Notes under the pieces: model-generated
What the model saw: only the letters and a program-made list of their open reading frames with translations
What the model was told of the DNA's origin: nothing
The model's database searches: none
In this document: positions 12,557 through 23,900 of the stretch, piece by piece
How positions within the stretch are numbered: position 1 is the stretch's first letter
Layout: every line of letters starts with the position of its first letter
From: Bimastos eiseni
Lineage: Eukaryota > Annelida > Clitellata > Crassiclitellata > Lumbricidae
Assembly (NCBI GenBank): GCA_959347315.1
Contig: OY365819.1
Location: 23,206,589-23,270,588 of the forward strand
DNA length: 64,000 bases
Direction: 5' to 3'
Program-made: the position numbers and the translations under genes

Positions 12557-12841
12557 CAGACAGGCAGATAGACAGACATGACATGACATGATATGACACG
12601 ACACGTATGTTTGTGTGTATGCATACATACGTATGCATGTATGTATATATGTATGTATGTATGTATGTACGCATATATAGTTTGGGCGACCTTATGGTCT
12701 ACACTGGGGGGCAATTGTACTAGTCGAGAGGGGCTTATGTCCGGGAACTTATGTCCGTGAGGGCTTATGTCCAGGGGCTTATGTTCGGGGAGGTTATGTC
12801 TGGATTTTTATATCCAGATGGGGGGCAAATGTCCTACACTC
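11880..12841. mobile_element. Foldback element FB2 with a CATA microsatellite core
   Basis: Left arm 11880-11945 repeats CCCCCGGACATAAGC; right arm about 12705-12841 repeats GGGGCTTATGTCCGG. Both ends carry GGACATTTGCCCCC. It is flanked by the identical ATTGACGTCG (11870-11879 and 12842-12851), containing the target duplication. The core is mainly a CATA/TATG microsatellite. Confidence 0.8.
12235..12560. repeat. CATA microsatellite
   Basis: (CATA)n with CACATA interruptions. All long frames here (Tyr-Ile-His repeats) are products of the repeat. Confidence 0.95.
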
Positions 12842-13149
12842 ATTGACGTCGAACTCATCATGATGGCAGATGAATATGCCATCATGAACATGAACCAAGT
12901 TGAACACACAGCTTGCCCATGTTTAATCTAATGCGGGCCGCATTCTTAAGTGCCTAGTAGTACCTTAATTTCTCTTGCATGAAGTTATGGGGAAAGTAAG
13001 TTTGGGTTAAATGGAAGAAAAGGAAGGATATCTTTCCTGATTCGTTTAATAATTATGAGCCCAAGATATGGACATTTTTATTCTATGTAGCGATCTGACC
13101 ATGCTGCGTTTTACCAACATTAAAATTTGACAATATATAATATTAATAA

Positions 13150-13305
13150 AATTAGAGCTAAAGGCTGGTCGGGTCGGATTGGGTCGGGTCTTGCACTTCA
13201 TAGGGCGGGTCGGGTCAGATATTCGACTTCAGAAGTCGGGTCGGGTTCATTCTCGAAGGGCGGGTTGGGTCGGATCATAAAAATTGGACCCACCACAACT
13301 CTGAG
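13150..13305. repeat. GGGTC-rich element end
   Basis: GGGTCGGGTC repeats ending in TTGGACCCACCACAACTCTG, the inverted counterpart of the end at 45737. Both are followed inward by a shared AAAACGCAGCA stretch, so they belong to one family. Confidence 0.5.
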
Positions 13306-13850
13306 CTAGGGTATTATGTGTCTGAGGTCAGACTACATAACTGGAGCCTCTTTTCCAATTTATTTCACATTTTTTAAATATCTAAAATATATTTATACAG
13401 AACGATCTACAATAAGTTATTTCTTTTACATTTTGTTCTTGATTAAACTGTCTAAAATTGGGCAGTAGCGTTATCAAAATTTGTTTTCTCCAAATTCCCT
13501 CGTTCGATGCTAAATAGATCAAGATCGCTGAGATGATCTTGCCACATTGAAGCCCACAAATACGACAAAATTCGTTTCAATTTGCTAAAGGATCACTCAT
13601 AGCTTGCAATTTGTTAGCAGAAAATCGGGCGTCATATGCGGAGATTTGGAAATACGTAATCTTCATATAAAACAATAAAACCAAGTAAGTCCAAATGAGT
13701 TTCCGCTAGAACTTCATTCCGGGTTAGGAGCAGCATTATGCAGTTTTCAATTTCTGGGCACAGTTCATGGCCATTGACGTGGGTGTCTTAGAAATTTCTG
13801 AAATGTAAAAAATTTCGACGAAGTGCATCGACATTAATTATGTAAAGGAA

Positions 13851-13945
13851 TGGGGAGTAATGTCTGGGGGTAATGTCCTAAGGGGGTAATGTCTGTGGGT
13901 AATGTCTAGGGGTAATGTCCAGGGGGAGTAATATCTTAGACCCAC
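13851..13945. repeat. Phrase array (GGGGGTAATGTCT type)
   Basis: Six copies of a roughly 15-bp phrase GGGGTAATGTCTAGG with drift. Only one arm is visible; no inverted partner was found nearby. Confidence 0.7.
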
Positions 13946-14139
13946 TACATAGTGTGAACAAATCGCTGGGACTCCGTAGCTTTCAGCTATATATGTTGCG
14001 GCAGCATGCGTGCACTCGCCCACGATGTCTATAATATCTTGTGACTATCAAGCAGAATGAAGTCCTTAATTTCAACCATTGAGTTTTCCAAATCTAGAAG
14101 TCTGGAATTACTATACGAAATTTTTGTATATATTTGTAA

Positions 14140-14162
14140 TTATATATATATATATATATATT
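14140..14162. repeat. TA microsatellite
   Basis: A run of AT dinucleotides. Confidence 0.9.
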
Positions 14163-14844
14163 ACCCTCTGCTCCATGCCACTTTTAGTATATGAAAGATA
14201 ATATTTTACTTGAGCGGAAACCGATCTATATGATTTTATAGGAAAACGACGTCTGACTAAGCCTAACCTAGATTTTGTCATGTTATATCGCCCCTTACTG
14301 GTTCTTAGTGATCACTGATTAGTTGGGATAAATAAGTTTGCATCAAAATAAAAAAATTAATCCTCATTTTGGCGCCCCATTCTAAATTGGCGCAAGGGGG
14401 CACATGTTTCCTCTGCCCCTAGCTGCGCCTCTGCACATAAGCCTACATGGACGTCGCCCGATGGAAATACCCGCAACCAAAATAATAGACCACATAATTG
14501 TGCATATCTGGGAGGTGAATGTCATCGATGAGAGATGTAAGAGATTACAGAGGTGCGGATGTGGCATCTAGTGATAGCAAGAAAACAGATAAAGCTAAAG
14601 AAGCGATCAAGGAAAGACAAAGATTATCAACACGAAGAACCTAAAACATAAGGAAGTTAGAGAAATTTAAGAACAATTAATAGCCATGTTAAGGTTAAAC
14701 TAGTCAGCCAATTGCTTCTTAGACGTATCGAACGAAATTCCTTCTAATTACGCAAGTATCAAATCCAACGCTGAAGGCTGTGCAGGATTTTATGTACAGG
14801 GACTGAGCATTACCTTTCTCTTTCAGAAATTATTTGCTCTCTAC

Positions 14845-15307
14845 TACGGCTGTACCAAATATCGCTTCGTATTCGCTCCAGAGCCGAATAGTGTGCCAAT
14901 AACTATTCGGTATTCGGTCAAATAGTAGCAGTAGGAACGATTGCAAATACGGGTCACGTGCCACTAGTTTCTGCACAAGCGTTGGCTACTACATCGAGTG
15001 GACGGAGGTAACTCTCTACTGCCTGGACCACGGTATCACAGTGTCAGCCGTCTCTTTTCTAAGTTTAGTGAAATTAGTTTTATTCCTAGTTTACACAGAC
15101 TGGCAGGAGGATGCAGAAGTTACAAGTAGTTAAATGTTTATTTTAGTCAATGCAAAAAATGACTGAACTGAGACTTTTGCTCACCTTTGAAATTGTAAAA
15201 TTTTGTTGGTATCTTTATTTTGTACACTATTCGTATTCGGCAGAATAGTTGGTTCAATTATTCGTATACGGCCGAATAGTGAAAATCACCTATTCGGCAC
15301 GCCCCTA
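14845..15307. mobile_element. Non-autonomous hAT element (ATTCGG-rich)
   Basis: 463 bp with inverted ends TACGGCTGTACCAAATA and TAGGGGCGTGCCGAATA (12 of 17 match). Flanked by CTCTCTAC (14837-14844) and CTTTCTAC (15308-15315), a 7/8 target duplication. Subterminal CTATTCGG/CCGAATAG repeats occur at both ends. The paralogous locus at 60.2-60.3 kb lacks it. Confidence 0.75.
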
Positions 15308-15315
15308 CTTTCTAC

Positions 15316-17136
15316 GCATGGGTACGCAAAATAGCTTCGAGATATTCTCTTCACTTTCAGATTATTATATGTTTAAGTACATCTTAAACATTTTTCTACC
15401 TCATCAATGTGTTCCAAGGCAGTGATATGCAAGTACTGCTTCCCAAGAAATGAAACGATATATTATGATTTTCTTGGCATTACCATTATAAATGTTTCTA
15501 TAAATTATGAGTTTGGACTCTATGTTGTCAAGGAGATAGTAAGTAGGCCCATTTAATTGTTAATCCTATTGGTGAGATATTATGTCGATATTGAATTCTT
15601 GTGTGAGGTAATGAAGTTAATTATACAGTACTTGGAACGCGTTTTCAGTGACAAATCTTCTGCTGGAAGCGATCACAGGGTAAAACTCACACGTTCACTT
15701 CCAAAATAGTCCTGGGATGTATACAATATATAGCGAATTATAGTCGCAGTAGGCATAATCGTTCACGATTCAATGATTGTGACACCACAATGTCCGCGTC
15801 AGAGGCATTGGTCTAATCGCGAAGCTATACGCTGAGGCAGATATAATAATGAGAAAATCATTTGGATGACAGAAAGACAGATGATTTAAAGGGGATGCCC
15901 TTACGCAGTGCTTAAAGTGTAAAAAAAGAAGTACCTGGACGCTAGGGGAGCCGACCCCTCCCCTTCGTTACACGTCATCACAAATGCCACGACCCCCTCA
16001 AATATGCCGTCACAAGGTGCTGACCCCAAAAATCAAACCAGATCTCCAGAATGTAATGCAAATTTTCTTATAATTATCAAATTTTTTATTGTAATTATAA
16101 AATATTTCAAATTAAAATACTAGAACGAAGAAAAATAGACCAATTAAGTAGCCTATAATGATTACAATCTTATGCATTCCTCAGCATTGCATTGTAACTA
16201 TAAAATATTTCAAATTAAAATATTAGAACGAAGAAAAATAGACCAATTAAGTAGCCTATAATGATTACAATGGAGATAGTAAGTAGGCCCATTTAATTGT
16301 TAATCCTATTGGTGAGATATTATGTCGATATTGAATTCTTGTGTGAGGTAATGAAGTTAATTATACAGTACTTGGTTGGGTGAACGAAATTCTTCCAAAA
16401 CAGATGCTATTTAGTTGAACATAATGCCTACTGAAATAAAAGTTCGATCATTGAAAAAAATATTTGCCTATGTAGAAGTTGAATTGACAAAAATGGTTCT
16501 TGCTGAACCAGAAGCTGGCTTTACAGACATTATTATTATCAATCCAACTTCTATTTAACCAAATACAATGGGCGAAAAATATAATTTTTTATCATTCGTT
16601 AGGCTTTATGTCCATCAACCATTTTTTAGTCGTCAATTATTTGTTGGTGAAATATTTGTTGTAATTTAAAGCGTATTCCTACAGAAAATTGGGTTCCCTT
16701 GTGAAATTGTCGACAAGGGGCCAGTGGCGCCGGCATCGTTTTGAAAGTTGGGAAAGAAAATTTGTCCCTCCTCTTTTTCCTGTTGATAGCAACGTACGTA
16801 TAATATAGGAATTGCACTGTTGCATGGACGCTCATGGACGGCGTCCAGGCTCTGCTGGCCAAATAAGTGGCAGAACGGCGTACAACCTCAAAAATAAGTG
16901 CCTGGACGCCGTCCATGACCGTCCAGGCACATTTTAAGCCCTGCCCTTACGGAGAAGACCAAATCATCCGCATGGATGAGATACAGAAAACGGTTCATGA
17001 TGTGGTAAATTCATTATTTTATCATTATTGCAACTAAGGAGTCGTCCAGTGTTTGGAAGTGTCCTGCCTCAATGAATGGACAACTGCGACCGAGGCTTCG
17101 TGTAGTTGAATGACGTCTCTTTAACCTTACAACCTA
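15316..17136. other. Region between the two paralogues, duplicated
   Basis: Outside the hAT element, 15310-15370 and 15530-15870 match 60240-60300 and 62740-63100; 17040-17160 matches 63130-63250. No gene seen. Confidence 0.6.
15906..16943. mobile_element. Non-autonomous hAT element holding captured flank DNA
   Basis: 1038 bp. Ends: CAGTGCTTAAAGTGT on the left and, inverted, CAGGGCTTAAAATGTG on the right, with GCCTGGACG-type subterminal repeats. A perfect 8-bp target duplication CCCTTACG (15898-15905, 16944-16951). Inside lies an 81-bp direct repeat (16088-16168, 16191-16271) followed by a 104-bp perfect copy (16272-16375) of nearby host DNA at 15532-15635. Absent from the paralogous site near 63.1 kb. 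Confidence 0.85.
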
Positions 17137-17142
17137 TTTATT
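17137..17142 (-). promoter_or_regulatory. Possible polyadenylation signal of paralogue 1
   Basis: AATAAA on the minus strand about 414 bp after the stop codon. The spacing is plausible, but an ATTAAA near 17.23 kb is an alternative and no cleavage site can be proved. Confidence 0.25.
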
Positions 17143-17555
17143 TTGGTGGTCACGACGCTTCATAAAAGTCCTTAGCTGATTTTCAGAATAAAAACTTTGT
17201 AAATGGAGTCTTTCAGATGCAACTAAGTTTAATTAACTCGATAAATTATGACAAATCCAATCCAACCAGACACTTAAGAGTAATGAAAAGCTATAATTTA
17301 TGAAAACAGCATTCGCTTTCTTTTGAAGTTCCATCGGTTTAAGTGTCACTTTCATTTTCACATTTTACATCTTATACAATTTAAATGCTCAGGTACGACG
17401 TGAAATGTAATATAGGCTACTTCTCACTGGTTGCATTTTAGAAAAGTATATAATTACCAACCATAGAGTCACATAATTGTCATTGTCAGTTCTATATTTA
17501 TACTGTAGATGTCACGTGTTAGATGTTTATAGCATCTATGACTCTTAGGCTACTG

Positions 17556-17920
17556 CTACTTTCCAGCTGGTATTCCGTCGTACGGATAGCGAAGGCAGAC
17601 CATAAGACGGTCAGATGCGCTGAAGTTGCCGAGCGAGACATCGTGCTGATAACCATTAGAGCACGATATGTAGCTCGTTGCCGGTAAATCTTCAGGGTAA
17701 TTTTGACTGACGAGGCATCCGAAGTTTCCTCCGGCCGCCAGCAGACCTTCGTAGTTACCGTAGAGTGGAATGTCGGTGATCGTGTCACGACACTCAGTAG
17801 CCCTTCCGACGGTGTCTTCTGGAGGCGCCCAGAAGTAGCACAGCCTCGTGAAGTCATTCGACGCCTCGTACTCCGACCATATTAAAGTTGTTCCACAGGT
17901 TATCGATTCGTTGTAGTTAG
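17556..17920 (-). CDS. Paralogue 1 exon 11: unrecognised six-cysteine C-terminal domain and stop
   Basis: Acceptor CCTATCAG precedes a phase-1 open frame of 120 codons ending in TAG at 17558-17556. It starts [20 protein letters not shown] and ends [10 protein letters not shown]. Six cysteines fall in the contexts ITCG, RLCYF, TECRD, FGCLV, ISCSN and MVCLR, suggesting three disulfides. There is no in-frame ATG near its start, consistent with an internal acceptor rather than a separate gene. The family is not recognised; it is not an avidin-like tail of the fibropellin type by eye. The exon assignment rests on phase agreement and position. Confidence 0.7.
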
Positions 17921-20900
17921 CTGATAGGAAAAAAGTTGAATAGTTGAAAGTTGGAACACGATTGCAAATACTCGCTTACGGCGCACATACGCTGAAATTT
18001 GGGTCATTGACTACGTAGACTTACTTACTTATTTGCGGCATTCCACAGCTGTAGACCAGAATAATTGCGGATAACAGTAATGCAATCGTGATAATGGGTT
18101 TTTAACGAACGTCTGATGTCTTCAATATAATATTTAGGACTTTACGATATTTATTTGTCTGATTCTATGGTTCAACAGTTTCTTTGTCTGAAATTATAAT
18201 TTTCGTTTATTTGGATTATGTCTCTGTGGTCGTTGGTTCGTGTTTTAATTTTTAGTCTAAACTTGTCTTGTAATTCTGGCATTCTTACGCGTCTTCTGGT
18301 GCAGAATCTGCGATACAAAGTTATCGTGTGCTTTACTTCAGTTGTAATTATTGATCTGGACCACGCACAGTTCCAGCCATTGCTGGAACCTTTACACCAT
18401 TTGCAACCGGAAAATCTTGAATTCTATAAAGAAAGGGCTCTTAGAGTAATTTGAATTGGAGCTGCATCAACTGGGCCTCTAATACGACGAAATATCCGGA
18501 TCCACGTCGCATAACTCAAAGTTGCTCCGATCGTTTCGGTTATGGTGGTTTTACATCAATGACAAACGGCACGCCATAGCTATTGTTTTGTCAATAACTT
18601 CATATTGCGTATACGCAATCTTCACAATTTCAGGTTCTCTCTCGGACATTTTTCCTCTTTAAGATAATTGAATTGATTTCAGTATCATGTGACTCGCGCG
18701 TTAACCCTGCAGAATTACCGTTTCTGGTAGATTCCGGTTTCAGTTTCTAGCGCAAGATTTTAAGACAGTTAACGCGACACTTATCGAGACCGCTTGTTCG
18801 AGACAGAACTAGACATTTGCATCAAGATAGTTTCTAAAATTTGAGACATTACCGCGAGACCGAGACAACAGGTTTCCGAGACCGAGACCTAGTCACTAAA
18901 AAACTGTCTCGAGACACTGTCTTGAGACCATACAACTCTGTTAATTAGACGCTGGAGTAACTGAAATAATTATTTTGATAAGAAGCTGCATTGATGAAAA
19001 GAATTATGGGTAAGTAGGTATGACATCGATGAGAAAATTCTGCTTAACCGGTAGCGGGATCGATGAAAATAATAGCGTTTAAGGTGAAACTGGATTTACA
19101 CAAGAATTATGTTAAACTCGAAGCTGGACCGATGAAAAAAATATTGTTTAAATAGAAGCTGGATGGATGACAACATTCGTCGTTAAATAGAGGTTGGATC
19201 GATGAAAGTGTTAAATCTGTCCAACTTCTATTTAGGCAATATTTCTGTCATCAATCCAACGTCTCTTTAAAGAATTGTTTCAATCAATACAGCTTCTATT
19301 TTGGCATTATTTTTTTTATCGATCCAACTGATATTTAAAGAAGAACCATTTTAATCTGTCCAGCTTCTATTTGTGCAATAATACTTTCATTGATCCAAAT
19401 TAGTCCAACTAAAGTTGGGTAGATATAAGAATGCTCGTTTAATGGGAGCTGGACTCCCACTTCCAATTAGTCAAATTATTTTCATCATTCCGGTTTCAAT
19501 TTAAAGGGCAATGCTTTCATAAGTCCTGCATTCACTTACACGTCATTTCTTTTATCAAACCCGTGTAGTTAGAGTGCATTCTTTTCGTAGATCCGATTCT
19601 GGTTAACGTTAATCTTTTCATCATTCCCGCTCCCACTTAAACAGTATTCTTTCAACAATCCAGTTTTTAGTTATACAAGAATATTATCATCACTATCGAA
19701 TCAATTGAGGCTGCATTATTTTCATCGTTCCCGCTCCTACTTTGACGGCATTCTTTTCATCGATCCAGCCTCTTAAGAGACTGTTATTCTTTTTAAAGAT
19801 TCAGCTTCTAGTTAAGCATGAATCTTTTCATCATCCCGCCGCCACTTAAATGACATTATTTTATCGATCTAGCTTCAAGTTAGACATAAATATTTTCATT
19901 CAACCAGTTTCTAGTTTTGCAGAAAGCTTTTCATCATTCCCGCTTCCACTTAAGCGACTTACTTTCATCAAACCAGCTTCTAGCGTTGCAATAACATTTT
20001 TGTCGTTCAATTCTATTGAAATAAAAGTGTTTTTAATCAATCAAGCTTCTGGTGATGCAACAACACTTTCATTGATCCAGCTTTTATTGAAATTAGAATA
20101 TTTTAAAGCGATCCAGCTCCTATTTAAGCAATATTTCTGTCATCGATCTAATGTCTATTTAAAGAAGAATTGTTTTCACCAATCCAGCTTCCAGTTGAAC
20201 ATACTTTTTTGTGTTAATTCAGTTTCAACTTAAGCATGATTATTTTCATCGACCCAGCTTCCACTTAAGCTTAAATTTAAGCAGAATCCATACATATGCG
20301 ACATTATGAACGTGCGACATTTTTAATTGCGACATTTTGATTACAACATTTTAATTCGCGACATATTTCTTGCGACATTTTCATCGGATACCAGTTGGTG
20401 GTGCCTATGGAAACAGTGTTGTGACATGCGCTGGACTGTGTTTCCCTAAATTACCAGGTATTTGAACAAGATAGGCTTATAGTCGACATTACATGGTACA
20501 TGGAACTTTTTTAATCTGTATGATAGGATGTTCTTGTCCACCAAAGCTCTTGTCGACCAATGTTCCAGGAGGAACGGGAGGATCTAAGTCTAAGTAATGA
20601 TAGGATGTACTTTTAAGACAGCAGTAAAGATTAGATTTGTGAAGATGCCTCTGATCAAAGAGCAATAGGAAGCGCTGACGTAAGCAAGATGTTAGGTTCC
20701 GCACCTACACGTATACTTTGCGTTTGTGGTGTTCGTCTTAAGAACCCTGATGATTATTATTATACCTGTGTATATCGAGTACTGTTTCCTTGAAGCATGC
20801 AGAATGAATTCTTTGATAATAGGGTAAAATACTCGGTGTGAGAGAAACCCTCGTTCAGAGAAGGTTTGGAATCGCAATTAGAATCTCTCTCTCTCTCTCT

Positions 20901-23900
20901 CGCGGTGGCCATAATCTTCAACAATTGCGTTTGACTTTCCAAAGAAATTTGTCAGAGGAAAATTGTTACCGGATGACAGGAATGGAAAATAGTTTATGGA
21001 TTGTTTTCGATGCTTTGAGTGAACAGTATTATTATGTGCTCATTGCCTTGGGAACTTTAAATTATTACCTGACTAGTTAAGTAGGTCCAAAATGAAGCTA
21101 CGGTGTCGCTGAAAGTATAGAGCATAGCTGCAGTATAGTTAATATGTAATATAAGGTCATGCTTCGCTAGGTAGAGTTAGAAGTCGAAAACCTACAGGTC
21201 TTGTCTCTCGGACATTAAATGTCCGTGAGACAAGCCCTGTAGGTTACAAGTACGTACTACAAGCGCGTACATATCCCCCAAATTTTGGGGGTATATGTAC
21301 GCACTTGTAATAATACCTGACGCCAACTAAACAGAATACTTATTAATGATATTAATCAGTTTAGGAAAAGAATCTACGACGGTCTGGCAGCAAAGTCACG
21401 CTTGATCAGTTCCGAAAATAGTTCGCACATAGTTAAGTTGTGTAGCATAGTACATAAACATAAACGAATTTTGTTAGACATGTATGATAATGTGAAACCA
21501 ACATGTCAAATAAAATTCTAATAAAATAGAATGGAAGAATATTATCATTGCAAATGTTCTGCGAGGTCAAATTTTGTTTTAATTAATAACTTCCTTGAAG
21601 TCCTGGCATTGGTGATGTTACTCTGAAACTGAAATGTCTGATAGTGGAATATTTTCATTCAATTAAGCTTTAAAAAGTGTTATCTTGTTAATAAGATCTT
21701 TGGGAAGAAGCAATATTTAACGATAGACTAGATAAACTCACCAAACCGCATGACCAAATATGGCCGTGGTTCTGCCTATGTAATTTATTGAAACTGATCT
21801 GCACTCACGTGATTCACATCTCACTCCTGTCCATTCAATCGGGCAAATGCATACAAAAGATCCGTCGCCAAGATTGTTGCAAGTGCCGCCGTTCAGACAA
21901 GGGTTGGAAGCGCAAGGGCCAATAGCTGCAAAATACATTAATTAGTAAAATTATCAATGTCGAGCACTCGCTGCAATTAATTCTTTCATATCAAATAATA
22001 CAAGAAATTCCCTCCTATGAGGTATAACTGAGCTGGTGAATAAGACGGGCCTAGTCCAATCAAATAGAGCATTACTTGGGTTTCATACGCAGAAAATCAC
22101 ACCTTACTGGCCAATGGTGAGGTAAAACAGTTCATGAGAACGGCCAAGAAAGTGATAAAGACAGCCTCAGTGGAAGGCAAGAACTGGACGACATGGTACT
22201 TCATCCGCACGCCACAACTGGAATCGCGCCAGCCACCCTGATGTCTTGTCGCACCATGGCGACAAAGCTGTCACAAATAGCAGCAGAAAGACAGAACCAT
22301 GGTCTGCGAATTCGTGATGAACATCAGAAAGATGGAACGAAAGAGCATGCTGATCGTGGCTCTCGTGCTCTGCCATCTTCTGCCGATGTGGGTGACTCTG
22401 TGCTTCTCAGAACATCAAACATGTACAACAAAAGCAACATAGCGTTCGAACCACAACCATAGGCCTACATGTACAATGATTCTTCAAACGAATCAACACA
22501 AAGACTCTCTATGTCTCCATGACAACCCAGCTGATGCAGAACCAGAGCTGGAAACAACTGCTGAGTCGTCCGTCGACCCGACACAGCATGCGCTAGAAGA
22601 GAACAGCAACCGCGATCCTCATTTCCACACAGGTTCCGACAGACCTGTGGAAGAGCCCAATCAATGTCCTCCGACGAGGCGATCCATCCGGGGAATAACA
22701 GACACCTAATATTGGATGAAAGACTATGCTGGGACAGAATAGCCACTGAGGGAGAAAATCAATGTGAACGTCAAGTTAAAACGTTTTATAACTAAAAAGG
22801 GTAGGGATCCAATAGATAGCTACAAATAGATCTCATTGCGCCATAACACGGACGATCTGAGGGCTAAGAGAATACACGAGGCATGTAATGAGTAACGGAT
22901 GTGAGACGGATTTTGACTGACGATGCGAGTTTAATAAATAATATTAAGAACACTGTAACAATAGGTAAGCACAGAGTAAATCTGAATAAATATCTTGAAC
23001 GGGTGCTATATAAATGTTAAGTTACATTACATTGCACATAATTTTTGTCAACTGATTTGAACTCACGTGTTTCACATCTGAGTCCGGTCAAATCAATTGG
23101 GCAAGAGCAGGTAAACGAGCCACCGCCAAGATTGTTACAAGTCCCACCGTTTAAACAAGGTCGGGAATCGCAAGGGTTAACAGCTGCAACATTAATCAGT
23201 TATGAATATCAACCTTGAAAAATTGTAATAAAGATATCTTCATGATATCTGCGATAAGTGCTTTGCATGTCTGAAAATAATAAATGATTCGTGACGAATA
23301 AAATGATTGTCTATCATCGCTTAATATTACACAGAAGATGAGTGGAAGGCTCATCAACGCCTACCAAGACGTACAGGTGAGATCAGTTAGAAGGCATGTA
23401 ACAGTCAATAATTGACGTAATATATTTTCATAGTACTCTCTTGTTCAGACAATCTTTTGTGAATGAAAAAGAATATTTGGCACAGTGACAATGTTTCATT
23501 TAATGCAGGTTGTCCAGAGCCCAGTATTTTTCAAACCTTTACCTTAATTATGACATTAAATCTATTTCCCACAGACAGCAATAATATTGCAGACATACAG
23601 GAGAATGACAAGGAGACATAGGCCTATGTACTTTGATAATCAAGAAATGAATCAGAATCTATGATGAAATTGTTGTCAAGGCAACAATGAAAAGATGATT
23701 ATAACAGTCATCAGCCTCATACAAGTGGCAGGACCAAAGTTTGGAAGTTTATGACATAATGACATATTGAATCAGAAATTTTCGTCCAACATAGTTATTG
23801 CCAGTCTTTCAAGGGTCATCATTGATGTTGTGAAGGTCTGTTGTACAATACCATATTATATCCACTGATAATACATTATAGACCAACAACTACGTCAGGA

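Noticed and set aside
11951..12714. Long Tyr/Ile/His/Met/Cys/Val repeat frames (up to 240 codons)
   Set aside because: Pure translations of the CATA/TATG microsatellite in all frames.
17519..17857. 112-codon minus frame with its own ATG
   Set aside because: Out of frame with the terminal exon of paralogue 1, which occupies the same strand with splice signals and matching phase.
20489..20942. Overlapping 60-71-codon minus frames
   Set aside because: Short, overlapping in different frames and without recognisable content.
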